A DNA stretch of 64,000 bases from an uncultured Desulfatitalea sp. (GCA_937868765.1 CALMNL010000003.1:124001-188000); one strand, 5' to 3'. Positions 34,433 through 42,971 are shown, counted from the first letter of the stretch. Numbers and translations are program-made. The notes: generated by a model not told the origin, from the letters alone.

Positions 34433-35089
34433 TCATGAATCTTTGGTTTTCAACTGTACCAGACCAATATCCGATGGGGCTGTTGCCTCCGTGTTGGAAT
34501 TGAATCCGGCGTCCAGCAGTGTGCGCTCCAGGGCGGCAAGGCCTTCGGAAAGAGCGTTGAAATAGGCTTGCCGCTGGAGAAGGGGCCGCATCCGCGACGT
34601 TACCGGCGACAGCGCCACGGGTGTCAGACGCTCTAAAAGGGCGCGGTCGGCCAGGAGGACGGCCTGGCTTTCGAAAACGCCGACCATCAGCAGAAGGGCG
34701 TTGCGCCCAGGCGCTTGGTACATTTCGCGATCAAGGAATACGGTTTGGGCAAATCGACTGGTGTTGGCTTCGGCGCGCTGGCGGTTGAGAAAAACCCGGC
34801 CGAAAGCGGGCCAGAAGATGGTCAATAGTGCTACGGCGGCACTCGTGCCGATAAAAAAGCCCATTGTGCGGGGCACGTTCCAGGGGCTGAGCTGTGGCGG
34901 TGGAAAGAGGATCTGAAAAAACTGGACCAGGCCGTTGAGCACGATGGCGGCGGCGAAGGCTTTCCAGGGAATTTCGGGATAGCCGTCGCAACGATCTGTC
35001 ACCACAGCCGTAAGCGGCACACCGGTGCGCCGATGGATGCGCCGGATGAGATCGTTGATTTGGATGGCCTGTTCGTTTTTAAAGAACAT
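34433..35089 (-). CDS. Membrane protein with TPM-like domain
   Basis: 218 residues. The N-terminus (NDLIRRIHRRTGVPLTAVVT) and the middle region resemble part of the TPM fold; two membrane helices follow (AIVLNGLVQFFQIL and MGFFIGTSAAVALLTIFW). The C-terminal half has FLDREMYQAPGRNALLLMVG and LLADRALLERL. Family membership is a soft call: TPM proteins (YgcG/Psb32) share the ADRALL-like segment. Function unknown. It precedes the YwbE-like gene on the same strand, 45 bases away. Confidence 0.6.
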   Translation of the reverse strand: MFFKNEQAIQINDLIRRIHRRTGVPLTAVVTDRCDGYPEIPWKAFAAAIVLNGLVQFFQILFPPPQLSPWNVPRTMGFFIGTSAAVALLTIFWPAFGRVFLNRQRAEANTSRFAQTVFLDREMYQAPGRNALLLMVGVFESQAVLLADRALLERLTPVALSPVTSRMRPLLQRQAYFNALSEGLAALERTLLDAGFNSNTEATAPSDIGLVQLKTKDS

Positions 35090-35176
35090 AGAATGCCCCG
35101 AAACAGTTATGATTGATCTGCGATCCCGTTTCTATAAGTGATCCCGACGCCATTGGCAATCCACTTTAAAATCCTG

Positions 35177-35205
35177 TTGACATGACCGTAGCGATTGGGT
35201 ACAAG
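35177..35205 (+). promoter_or_regulatory. Candidate promoter of the TetR-SulP operon
   Basis: TTGACA at 35177-35182, 17-base spacer, TACAAG at 35200-35205. The operator palindrome begins 12 bases downstream. Confidence 0.5.
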
Positions 35206-35217
35206 CTGGAAAAACTG

Positions 35218-35231
35218 ACTGAGTACTCAGT
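35218..35231. promoter_or_regulatory. Perfect 14-bp palindrome, candidate TetR operator
   Basis: ACTGAGTACTCAGT is its own reverse complement and lies 18 bases before the TetR start, just after the candidate promoter. This is the usual place for an autoregulatory TetR operator. Confidence 0.6.
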
Positions 35232-35248
35232 ATAACAGGCTTCGGACT

Positions 35249-35848
35249 ATGTCGCGTAAAGAGGATATTTTGCAGGTCGCCACCCACCTTTTGGCCGTCA
35301 AGGGGTACAAGGATGCCTCCATGGCGGAACTGGCCAAGATCAGTGGCGTGGCCCAGGGCACCATTTTTTACCATTACACCACCAAGGAGGCGCTGTTCCT
35401 GGCCATTCTTGAGGCTTTCAAGGAAGATATCGTCGCCCAGTTCACCCGTTACCGCAACGAGCACCAGTTTTCCTCAGGTCTGGAGATGGTGGAGCAGGCC
35501 ATCGGCTTTTACTTGCAAATGGCGTCGCAGATGGAGGATCGCTTCATGCTGCTCCACCGTCACGACGCTTATGAACTGGCCCAGGTGAATCCCGAATGCC
35601 GAGACTGCCTGGAGGCAATCTACAATTGTCTCATCGATATTTTCGAGCATGCCATCCAGGCCGGTCAGAAGGACGGCTCGATCCGTGAAGCGCCGGCGCG
35701 CCGCATGGCCATGATTCTGTTTACCATGGTGGATGGTTTGATCCGTTTTCACACCTATCGGTTGTACGATGCAGGTGTGCTGTACGAGGATGTGGTCCAG
35801 TCGTGCCGCGCCCTGTTGAGAAAAAATCCATCAGAGTTCAGGAGTTGA
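35249..35848 (+). CDS. TetR/AcrR-family regulator
   Basis: 199 residues. N-terminal helix-turn-helix: KEDILQVATHLLAVKGYKDA, MAELAKISGVAQGTIFYHY, FYHYTTKEALFLAILEAF. The C-terminal ligand/dimer domain is not assigned. Two bases separate its stop from the SulP start, which therefore lies in the same transcript. With a palindrome in its own promoter it probably represses this operon; the effector is unknown. It reads like an environmental switch for a sulfate or oxyanion uptake module. Confidence 0.9.
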   Translation: MSRKEDILQVATHLLAVKGYKDASMAELAKISGVAQGTIFYHYTTKEALFLAILEAFKEDIVAQFTRYRNEHQFSSGLEMVEQAIGFYLQMASQMEDRFMLLHRHDAYELAQVNPECRDCLEAIYNCLIDIFEHAIQAGQKDGSIREAPARRMAMILFTMVDGLIRFHTYRLYDAGVLYEDVVQSCRALLRKNPSEFRS

Positions 35849-35850
35849 AG

Positions 35851-37983
35851 ATGCTTGGCAAGATTTTTCCCTTCATTAAATGGTTCAAGGGCTACGACCT
35901 CGGCATGTTCAAGGCGGACGCCATCGCCGGGCTGACCGTGGCCCTGGTGCTGATTCCCCAATCCATGGCCTACGCCCAGCTGGCTGGCCTGCCGGCCTAT
36001 TACGGCTTGTACGCCTCGTTTCTTCCACCCATGCTGGCGGCTCTCTTCGGTTCCAGCCGTCAATTGGCGACAGGCCCGGTGGCCGTGGTGTCGTTGATGA
36101 CCGCGGCCTCCCTGGAGCCCCTGGCCACGGCCGGCAGCCAGGGCTACATCGCCTATGCCATTGTCCTGGCCTTGATGGTGGGATTGTTTCAACTCAGTCT
36201 GGGAATCCTGCGACTCGGGCTGGTGGTCAATTTTCTCTCCCATCCGGTGGTCAACGGGTTTACCAACGCGGCGGCGATCATCATCGCCTCGTCCCAGCTC
36301 TCCAAGATGTTCGGGGTAGATGTGGATTCGGCCGCCCACCACTACGAAACCATCTGGCGGGTCATCCAGGAGGCAGCCCACTATATTCACTGGCCGACCC
36401 TGCTCATGGGGATTTTCGCCTTCGGCATCATGTACGGCCTCAAGATGCTGGCCCCCCGCATCCCCAACGTTCTGGTGGCGGTGGTCGTGACCACTTTAAT
36501 ATCATGGACGACGGGGTTCGAGCACAACCAGAAGGCGGCCCTGACGACCATCGTTTCTCCCAGGGTCCATGAACTGGTCGCCCAGTTCAACGAGGCCACC
36601 GAGGGCATCGCGAAACTGGCCCAGGCGCGTACCGAGATCAACCGCGCCCTGGCCGAGGCCGGAGAATCCCATAATGCCGTGGGCGCCATCGACGCCAAGC
36701 ACGATGCCGATGTGGTTCAGGTGCGCATGCAGCGGTTCAAGCAGTTGACCCAGGAGGCGCGCAAAGAGCTGCGTCACATGATTTTCGCGGGGGTGATTCA
36801 GAAAGATGGTTCGCTGGGCTTTTATCCTGAAGAGGAAGTCCCCGCCGGTGCCGAGACCGATGGCCGGCGCTGGCATATCAAAGTGGGCAACAAAGCGCTG
36901 GCCACCGACGGCCTCACCATGATCGGGGGAGGCTCCGTGGTCGGTGATATTCCGAAGGGGTTGCCCGCCTTTTCCGTGCCCAAGCTGGACTGGACCATCA
37001 TCCTTCATCTCTTCCCGTTTGCCGCCATCATCTCATTGCTGGGATTCATGGAAGCGATCTCCATCGCCAAGGCCATGGCCGGCAAGACCGGCCAGCGGCT
37101 CGATCCCAACCAGGAGTTGATCGGGCAGGGGGTGGCCAATCTGATCGGGGCCCTGGGCAAGAGTTATCCCACCTCCGGGTCGTTTTCCAGATCCGCAGTC
37201 AATTTGCAGGCCGGGGCGATCACGGGCCTTTCGAGCGTTTTTACAAGTCTGACGGTCGTGATCGCATTGTTGTTCTTTACCCCGCTGCTCTATCATCTGC
37301 CCCAGTCGGTACTGGCCGCCGTCATCATGATGGCGGTCATCGGTTTGATCAACGTTTCCGGTTTTGTGCATGCCTGGCATGCCAAGTGGTACGACGGCGC
37401 CATTTCCATCATCTCGTTCGTGGCGACTTTGGCCTTCGCGCCCCATCTGGACAAGGGCATCATGATCGGGGTGATATTGTCCCTGGGCGTCTTTTTGTAT
37501 AAGAGCATGCGTCCCAAGGTGGTCTCTCTGGCCCGGGCTGCGGACGAAGCGTTGCGCTGTGTCACCACCCATGGCTTGAAAGAGTGTGAGCATGTGGCTA
37601 TGGTGCGGTTCGATGGCCCGCTCTTCTTCGCCAATTCCAGTTACCTCGAAGACAAGATGATGGAGCTCATGCGCGCCAAGAGCAACCTGAAGCACATTAT
37701 CCTGGTGTCCAACGGCATCAACGACATCGATGCTTCCGGAGAAGAGACGTTGTCGCTGCTGGTGGATCGGATCCGCAGTGCCGGTGTGGACATCTCGTTG
37801 AGCGGGGTGAACGAGGAGGTGATGAAGGTATTCCGCAGGACCCATCTGCCGGAAAAGATCGGAGAAGACCATATCTTCCCGACCATGGAAAAGGCCATCA
37901 CGGCCGTGCATCCCGAATCCCATCGGTTGAGCACCGAGCAGGCCTGTCCCTTGCTCACCGTTTGCCAAATAGTGGAGAACTAA
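35851..37983 (+). CDS. SulP-family anion (sulfate) permease with STAS domain and large hydrophilic insertion
   Basis: 710 residues. SulP transporters move sulfate or other anions by proton or sodium symport or exchange. Seen: IAGLTVALVLIPQSMAYAQL, AGLPAYYGLYASFLPPMLAA, RQLATGPVAVVSLMTAA, VNGFTNAAAIIIASSQLSK and later SYPTSGSFSRSAVNLQAGA. A STAS domain (about 570-690) has NDIDASGEETLSLL. Between residues about 227 and 360, where family members run straight from a membrane helix to VGEIPxGLP, there is about 130 extra hydrophilic residues (LAQARTEINRALAEAGES, RMQRFKQLTQEARKELRH), possibly a helical soluble domain. The start at 35851 has AGGAG upstream; the longer frame to 35803 overlaps TetR. 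Followed by a signalling series. Confidence 0.9.
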   Translation: MLGKIFPFIKWFKGYDLGMFKADAIAGLTVALVLIPQSMAYAQLAGLPAYYGLYASFLPPMLAALFGSSRQLATGPVAVVSLMTAASLEPLATAGSQGYIAYAIVLALMVGLFQLSLGILRLGLVVNFLSHPVVNGFTNAAAIIIASSQLSKMFGVDVDSAAHHYETIWRVIQEAAHYIHWPTLLMGIFAFGIMYGLKMLAPRIPNVLVAVVVTTLISWTTGFEHNQKAALTTIVSPRVHELVAQFNEATEGIAKLAQARTEINRALAEAGESHNAVGAIDAKHDADVVQVRMQRFKQLTQEARKELRHMIFAGVIQKDGSLGFYPEEEVPAGAETDGRRWHIKVGNKALATDGLTMIGGGSVVGDIPKGLPAFSVPKLDWTIILHLFPFAAIISLLGFMEAISIAKAMAGKTGQRLDPNQELIGQGVANLIGALGKSYPTSGSFSRSAVNLQAGAITGLSSVFTSLTVVIALLFFTPLLYHLPQSVLAAVIMMAVIGLINVSGFVHAWHAKWYDGAISIISFVATLAFAPHLDKGIMIGVILSLGVFLYKSMRPKVVSLARAADEALRCVTTHGLKECEHVAMVRFDGPLFFANSSYLEDKMMELMRAKSNLKHIILVSNGINDIDASGEETLSLLVDRIRSAGVDISLSGVNEEVMKVFRRTHLPEKIGEDHIFPTMEKAITAVHPESHRLSTEQACPLLTVCQIVEN

Positions 37984-38005
37984 TTGCCGTTAAAGGGAGA
38001 AGCTT

Positions 38006-39232
38006 ATGTCCGTCATTACGATTTTCAGCGGAACTTTTTGCAATGAAGAAGCAGTGGTGCGCGCACTGGGCGTTCAAACCGGCTACCGACTGGTCGACGA
38101 TGCCGAATTGAGCGCGGCCGCCAGCCAGCTTTCGGGAATTCCCCAGGCCAAGGTCGACCGGGCCTTTTCGGCACGGCCTTCGGTGTTCAATAAATTCACC
38201 CACGAGCGCGAGCGCACCATGGCTTACTTGCGCATGGCGCTGGCCCGCACCCTCGCGGCCGACAACCTGGTGATCCACGGTTTCGCCGGCCATTTGATCC
38301 CCCGGGAGATCACCCACGTGCTGCGGGTCTGTCTGATCGCCGATCTGAAATCGCGCGTGGCCAGGGCGACCAAGGCATTGCAGGTCAAGGAGAACGAGGC
38401 GCTCAAGCTGATCCACAAGCAGGAAGAAGACCGCGCCGCATGGGTCTTCGGGTTGCACAACAGCCAGGACCCCTGGGCTCCGGCACTTTATGACATGGTC
38501 CTGCCCACCGACAAGATGGAGGCCCAGGAGATCGCCGACGCCATCGCCCAGAATGCGGGGTCTTCGGTGGTGCGCACGACCGGCCGCAGCCAGAAAGCTG
38601 TCGAGGATTTCCTGCTGGCGGCCCAGGTCGAAGCAGCCCTGGTGCAGGAAGGACACCAAGTGGGCGTCCAGGCCAGGGAAGGGCGGGTCGAGTTGACCAT
38701 CAACAAGCACGTGCTGATGCTCAATCGGCTGGAGAGCGAACTCAAAACCATCGCCGGCAAGGTGGCCGGCGTGCAGGCGGTGGAAACCAAGGTGGGCCCC
38801 GGTTTCTACCAGGCGGATATTTACCGCAGACAGGATTTCAATATGCCTTCCAAAATACTTCTGGTCGATGACGAAAGAGAGTTCGTGCAAACCTTGTCGG
38901 AGAGATTGTTGATGCGTGACCTGGGGTCTGCGGTGGCGTACGATGGCGAATCGGCTCTCGAGGTGGTGCGCGAAGACGAGCCTGACGTGATGATCCTGGA
39001 CCTCAAGATGCCGGGTATCGACGGTATCGAAGTGCTGCGCCGGGTCAAGGAGAGCCAGCCGGAGATCGAGGTGATCATTCTCACCGGCCACGGATCGGAG
39101 GCCGACCGCACTACCTGCATGAACTTGGGGGCCTTCGCCTATCTGCAAAAACCGGTGGATGTGGAAGAGCTCAGCGCCACCATCCGGCGGGCCAACGAGA
39201 AGATCAGGCAGAAGAATGAGGCCCGCGGGTAA
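38006..39232 (+). CDS. Degenerate cytidylate-kinase-like protein fused to a receiver domain
   Basis: 408 residues. Residues 1-195 match the cytidylate-kinase-like family (PF13189 type): the start ITIFSGTFCNEEAVVRALG is where a P-loop should be, but GxxxxGK is missing, while RERTMAYLRMALARTLAADN and VIHGFAGHLIPREITHVLRV are family-like. Residues about 200-265 resemble a BON-like segment (GRVELTINKHVLMLNRLE). Residues 280-400 form a receiver (ILLVDDEREF, phosphoacceptor in VMILDLKMPG, IILTGHGSE, AYLQKPVDV). It has 22 bases to SulP. It may turn SulP state or nucleotide binding into receiver output; without a P-loop, kinase activity is unlikely. Confidence 0.75.
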   Translation: MSVITIFSGTFCNEEAVVRALGVQTGYRLVDDAELSAAASQLSGIPQAKVDRAFSARPSVFNKFTHERERTMAYLRMALARTLAADNLVIHGFAGHLIPREITHVLRVCLIADLKSRVARATKALQVKENEALKLIHKQEEDRAAWVFGLHNSQDPWAPALYDMVLPTDKMEAQEIADAIAQNAGSSVVRTTGRSQKAVEDFLLAAQVEAALVQEGHQVGVQAREGRVELTINKHVLMLNRLESELKTIAGKVAGVQAVETKVGPGFYQADIYRRQDFNMPSKILLVDDEREFVQTLSERLLMRDLGSAVAYDGESALEVVREDEPDVMILDLKMPGIDGIEVLRRVKESQPEIEVIILTGHGSEADRTTCMNLGAFAYLQKPVDVEELSATIRRANEKIRQKNEARG

Positions 39233-39299
39233 AGGGTGCTTGTCTTAATGGACCAGAAATGAATCCTTTCAGGATTCGGGCGATGCCGAAAGAAACGGT

Positions 39300-41042
39300 A
39301 TGACCTGGTTGTCTCACATAAAACCGGATTTCTGGAGCGTGCGACCGAACTCGCCGGGCGCCTCGCGTTACATGTTCAACTATCGGCGCATCTGGAAGTG
39401 GTCCGTGCTCCTCACCGGGATTGTTTCGCTGATTCCGCTGATTTTCATCACCTTGGTGGACTACAAGGTGACCGAGCAGGCCTTCGAATCGGAGTTTCGC
39501 CTGCGGGCCGCCCGACTGGTTTCCAACACGCGGCGGGTGGTTGGCTTTTTTCTGACGGAACGCCGGGCCGCCTTGGATTTCATTGCGCGGGACAACGACC
39601 CCCAGGCCCTCACCGACCCGGCTCGCCTGGCCCATATCCTGGAGGGATTGCAAAAGAGTTTCGGCGGCGGCTTCATGGACCTGGGCGTCATCGGCGCCGA
39701 TGGTCAGCAAAAGACCTACGTGGGCCCCTTCAGTCTCCAGGACAAGGATTACCACGAGCAGGCCTGGTTCCAGATGGTGGTGGACCGGGGGGTTTACGTC
39801 AGCGACGTCTTCCTGGGGTTCCGTCAGGTGCCCCATCTGATCATCGCTATCCGCCAGAACATGGCCAACGGATCTTTTCAAGTGCTGCGCGCCTCGCTGG
39901 GTATCGGACCCTTCGAGGATCTGCTCTCAAACATGGAGTTGGGGGGGCTCGGGGACGCCTTTATGGTCAACGGCCGCGGCGTCCTGCAGACCAATTCGCG
40001 CTATTTCGGCCGGGTGCTCGAACCCATGAGCCTGCCCGTGCCCGAATATCATCCTTCCACCCAGGTCGTCGACGGCCTCAGTTCGACGGGTGAGAAGCTG
40101 CAGATCGGCTACTGTTTCATCGAAGACACGCCTTTCATCCTGATGATCGTAAAGAAGAATCAGGACCTCATGCGCGCATGGCACCGCACCAGGCTGGAAC
40201 TGATTCTTTTTTTGGTCTTCAGCGTCACCCTGATTCTGGGTGTCATTCTGGGGACCGCCACCTATATGGTGCATAATATCCACCTGGCCGACGAAAAACG
40301 GCTCATGAGCCTGCACCATCTGGAATACAGCAACAAGCTGGCCAGCATCGGCCGTATGGCCGCCAGTGTGGCCCACGAAATCAACAACCCCCTGGCCATC
40401 ATCAACGAAAAGGCGGGGCTCATCAAGGACCTGTTCACCATCAAGCAGTTGTATGCCGGCGATGCCAAGCTCAACAGCCTGGTGGATTCCATCCTGGCTT
40501 CCGTGAAGCGCGCCGGCAAAATCACCAAGCGGCTGCTCACCTTCGCCCGCAACCTGGAGGCCACGGTGGAGGGTGTCCAACTGGATGAATTGGTGCGGGA
40601 GGTGTTCAGCTTTGTGGACAAAGAGGCCCAGGTGCGCGATATTCATATCGAGGTGGATGTTTCTCCCCCTGGCGTCGCCATCCGCAGCGACCGGGGCAAA
40701 CTCCAGCAGATTTTTCTCAACATCGTCAACAACGCTTTCGCAGCCGTAGAGGATGGCGGGCATCTGCGGGTCAAGGTCCGGCATGAAGAAGGCAACGATG
40801 GAGTCGTTCTGAGTTTTTGCGACGATGGTTGCGGCATCCCGCCCGAGGATGTCCATCGCATCTTCGAGCCGTTTTTTTCGACCAAGACCGGAAAAGGGGG
40901 AACGGGCCTTGGGCTTTCCATCACCTACAACCTGGTCCATGAGATCGGCGGTCGTATCGAAGTGGTCAGCGAGGTGGGCAAGGGGACCTGCTTCACGATT
41001 CACTTGCCGAATGATATCGGCCATGAAAGGATGAAAGCATGA
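39300..41042 (+). CDS. Membrane sensor histidine kinase
   Basis: 580 residues. A membrane helix (WSVLLTGIVSLIPLIFITLV, about 40-60) is followed by an extracytoplasmic dCACHE-like sensor, then LILFLVFSVTLILGVILG (about 300-320). The HisKA segment with phosphorylated His (ASVAHEINNPLAIINEK) and HATPase motifs (NIVNNAFAAVEDG, DDGCGIPPEDVHRIFEPFF, GGTGLGLSITYNLV) are complete, so autophosphorylation is expected. It ends by overlapping the next receiver gene. It should be the kinase of the relay that accompanies the SulP transporter; the sensed ligand may be an anion or small acid, unproven. Confidence 0.9.
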   Translation: MTWLSHIKPDFWSVRPNSPGASRYMFNYRRIWKWSVLLTGIVSLIPLIFITLVDYKVTEQAFESEFRLRAARLVSNTRRVVGFFLTERRAALDFIARDNDPQALTDPARLAHILEGLQKSFGGGFMDLGVIGADGQQKTYVGPFSLQDKDYHEQAWFQMVVDRGVYVSDVFLGFRQVPHLIIAIRQNMANGSFQVLRASLGIGPFEDLLSNMELGGLGDAFMVNGRGVLQTNSRYFGRVLEPMSLPVPEYHPSTQVVDGLSSTGEKLQIGYCFIEDTPFILMIVKKNQDLMRAWHRTRLELILFLVFSVTLILGVILGTATYMVHNIHLADEKRLMSLHHLEYSNKLASIGRMAASVAHEINNPLAIINEKAGLIKDLFTIKQLYAGDAKLNSLVDSILASVKRAGKITKRLLTFARNLEATVEGVQLDELVREVFSFVDKEAQVRDIHIEVDVSPPGVAIRSDRGKLQQIFLNIVNNAFAAVEDGGHLRVKVRHEEGNDGVVLSFCDDGCGIPPEDVHRIFEPFFSTKTGKGGTGLGLSITYNLVHEIGGRIEVVSEVGKGTCFTIHLPNDIGHERMKA

Positions 41043-41413
41043 GGGTGCTGCTGGTGGATGATGAATCGGACCTGGCATCGGCCCTGGCCGAAAGACTGGA
41101 TATGCGCGGCATTGAAGCCGACTGGGTCGACTCGGGACAGGAGGCCTTGGAACGCGCCGCGACCGTGCATTACGACCTGGCTGTCCTGGACCTTAAGATG
41201 CCCAAGATCGGCGGGTTGGAACTCAAAGCCCGCATGCAGGCGCGCTATCCCCACATGAAATTCATCTTTCTGACCGGCTATGGGTCGGAAAAGGATTTCG
41301 AGACGGTGGCCAACGATTCAGGTGAGCAGTGTTACCTGGTCAAACCGGTGGAGATCGAAGACTTGATCCGTCTGATGAATATATTGACCCAGGATGCGGG
41401 AGGCCGCCCATGA
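41039..41413 (+). CDS. Single-domain response regulator
   Basis: 124 residues, receiver only. RVLLVDDESDLASALAE, phosphoacceptor in YDLAVLDLKMPKIGG, FIFLTGYGSEKDF and CYLVKPVEIEDLIR. Start overlaps the kinase stop (ATGA) and its stop overlaps the next start (ATGA). No DNA-binding output, so it probably passes phosphate to the following phosphotransfer-like protein. Confidence 0.93.
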   Translation: MRVLLVDDESDLASALAERLDMRGIEADWVDSGQEALERAATVHYDLAVLDLKMPKIGGLELKARMQARYPHMKFIFLTGYGSEKDFETVANDSGEQCYLVKPVEIEDLIRLMNILTQDAGGRP

Positions 41414-42066
41414 GTCCAGGATTGACGCTCGTTGGCCAAAGCGGCCTGACCTATTTCGGTCGCACGACGGCCTCCATCTCCCATGAGCTCAAGAACGCTC
41501 TGGCCATCATCAAGGAGAACGCCGGCCTGCTGGGCGATTACCTGCTCATGATGGAAAAGGGCATGCCCATCGACCCCGCCCGCTTTAAGACCGTGGCCGG
41601 GCGCATCGAGGACCAGATCACCAGGGCTGATGGGATCATCAAAAACCTCAACCGTTTCGCCCACAGCGTCGACGACCCCGTCAAGGCCATCGACCTCAAC
41701 GAAACGGCCGGCCTGCTGGGGGTTCTCTCCCAGCGCGAAGCGGCCATGCGGCAGATAGCGTTGCAGGTGATCCCCCAAGAAGGGACGCTGACGGTGACCA
41801 CAGCCCCCTATCTGCTCCTGAACCTCTTGGGGCGTTGCCTGAGCATTTGCCTGCAGCACATGGGCGCCGGCAAGACCCTGTCCGTAAGGGTCGCAAAGGA
41901 AGGGGACAAGGCCTGTATCGTTTTCGATGCCCTGGATGCCGCGGCGTTGGCGTCCGCTGGAAGTTTTCCCGGAGAGAGCGAATCCGCCCTTTTATCCGCC
42001 GTGGGGGCCGATTGCCGTCTGGATGGAAACCAAGGGCGTTTGATCATAACCCTATCAAACCGCTGA
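41410..42066 (+). CDS. Histidine-phosphotransferase/degenerate-kinase-like protein
   Basis: 218 residues. A HisKA-like helical part with a candidate phospho-His (TTASISHELKNALAIIKEN, residues about 18-36) and a second helix (IEDQITRADGIIKNLNRFAH) would form a dimeric four-helix bundle. The C-terminal part resembles an ATPase fold (PYLLLNLLGRCLSICLQHMG) but lacks the DxGxG and G2 motifs seen in the kinase at 39300. So it is more likely a ChpT/Spo0B-type phosphotransfer protein than an active kinase. The overlap with the preceding receiver (ATGA) and the receiver 49 bases later suggest a kinase-receiver-HPt-receiver phosphorelay. Confidence 0.65.
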   Translation: MSPGLTLVGQSGLTYFGRTTASISHELKNALAIIKENAGLLGDYLLMMEKGMPIDPARFKTVAGRIEDQITRADGIIKNLNRFAHSVDDPVKAIDLNETAGLLGVLSQREAAMRQIALQVIPQEGTLTVTTAPYLLLNLLGRCLSICLQHMGAGKTLSVRVAKEGDKACIVFDALDAAALASAGSFPGESESALLSAVGADCRLDGNQGRLIITLSNR

Positions 42067-42115
42067 CCTTGTGCTGGACAAGGCCGACAGGGGCTCAGTC
42101 GAAAGGAGCATTAAT

Positions 42116-42544
42116 ATGGGTGAAAAAATTTTGTTGGTGGATGACGAAAAGGATTTCCTGACGGTCATGTCCGAACGCATGACGGCCAGGGGTATGGAAG
42201 TGACCACCGCCGACTCGGCCCAGGAGGCCTTGCAGGAGGTGGAAAGCGGCGCCTACGACGCCATCGTATTGGACCTGAAGATGCCCGGCATGGATGGCAT
42301 CGAAACGTTGAAAGCCATCAAGGCCAGGAACCCGACCCTGCAGGTGATCCTCTTGACGGGGCATGCCACCCTTGAAAAAGGCATCGAAGCCATGAAATTG
42401 GGCGCCATGGATTTCGTGGAAAAGCCCGCCGACCTGAATGTGCTCACGGAAAAAATCAAGAAGGCCCAGGCTCGAAAAATGGTCCTGGTAGCTGAACAGA
42501 CCGAACAGAAACTGAAAAGCATCCTGCAAGCCAAGGGCTGGTAG
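42116..42544 (+). CDS. Single-domain response regulator, relay end
   Basis: 142 residues, one receiver domain (ILLVDDEKDFLTVMSERM, phosphoacceptor in DAIVLDLKMPGMDGIE, ILLTGHATLEKGIEAMKLG, DFVEKPADL) with a C-terminal helical tail (KAQARKMVLVAEQTEQKLKS) that lacks a DNA-binding domain. AAGGAG lies 8 bases before the ATG at 42116; the longer frame lacks a ribosome binding site. It closes the transporter-signalling island; a long hairpin follows 20 bases after the stop. Confidence 0.92.
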   Translation: MGEKILLVDDEKDFLTVMSERMTARGMEVTTADSAQEALQEVESGAYDAIVLDLKMPGMDGIETLKAIKARNPTLQVILLTGHATLEKGIEAMKLGAMDFVEKPADLNVLTEKIKKAQARKMVLVAEQTEQKLKSILQAKGW

Positions 42545-42971
42545 CCCTGATACCACACGCCTCGGGATGGGCGGATCGACCGGTTTTTCTCCTTGCATCG
42601 AGGTGGAACCGGTTGGCTCGCCCATCCGTCCGCATCCTTGCACAGAATGAATCAGGGATAATTTCTTGACTTGGGCTTGACAATGGGCCTATGAATTAAA
42701 CTTTCTCACAGGTTGCCTCAGGCCCTGGTCCCTGTTTGGTGTTGCCGGGGTGATGCATCGGCTGCAAAGCCGGGACGTTTCCTCTATCCTGTTACGGCTT
42801 CGATTCTCCCTCAGAGCAAACGCCCCTGCCGGTGTGATGAGACATTTCGGCTTCCATCCTGAACAGGGAGCAGAATCAGTAAAAAGTTGTTTGTCCCAAG
42901 CCATTCGCGGAGGTAAAACGAGCGGCACCGTGCAGTGCCTCCGATTCAGGCCTCCAGAATAGGTGGTTCCA
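42545..42971. other. Long intergenic region between the signalling island and the PilZ gene
   Basis: It holds the hairpin at 42565-42627 and a weak promoter-like pair TTGACT (42666-42671), 18 bases, TATGAA (42690-42695). Codon pattern and stops do not support a gene. I tested by eye for a c-di-GMP (GEMM) riboswitch because of a GCAAAGCC string near 42768; the required GGGACGCAAAGC context and tetraloop are missing. Confidence 0.4.
42565..42627. terminator. Long imperfect hairpin after the response-regulator gene
   Basis: GGATGGGCG (42565-42573) pairs with CGCCCATCC (42619-42627), and inside it ACCGGTT (42579-42585) pairs with AACCGGT (42607-42613); the 5 bases between are partly complementary. 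The loop is 21 bases. No T-run follows, so it is not a standard rho-independent terminator; it could be a decayed one, a repeat element or a transcript-stabilising structure. Confidence 0.45.

Noticed and set aside
42749-42800. c-di-GMP-I (GEMM) riboswitch before the PilZ gene, suggested by a GCAAAGCC string
   Set aside because: The surrounding consensus (GGGACGCAAAGC and the GNRA-bearing stem) is absent.
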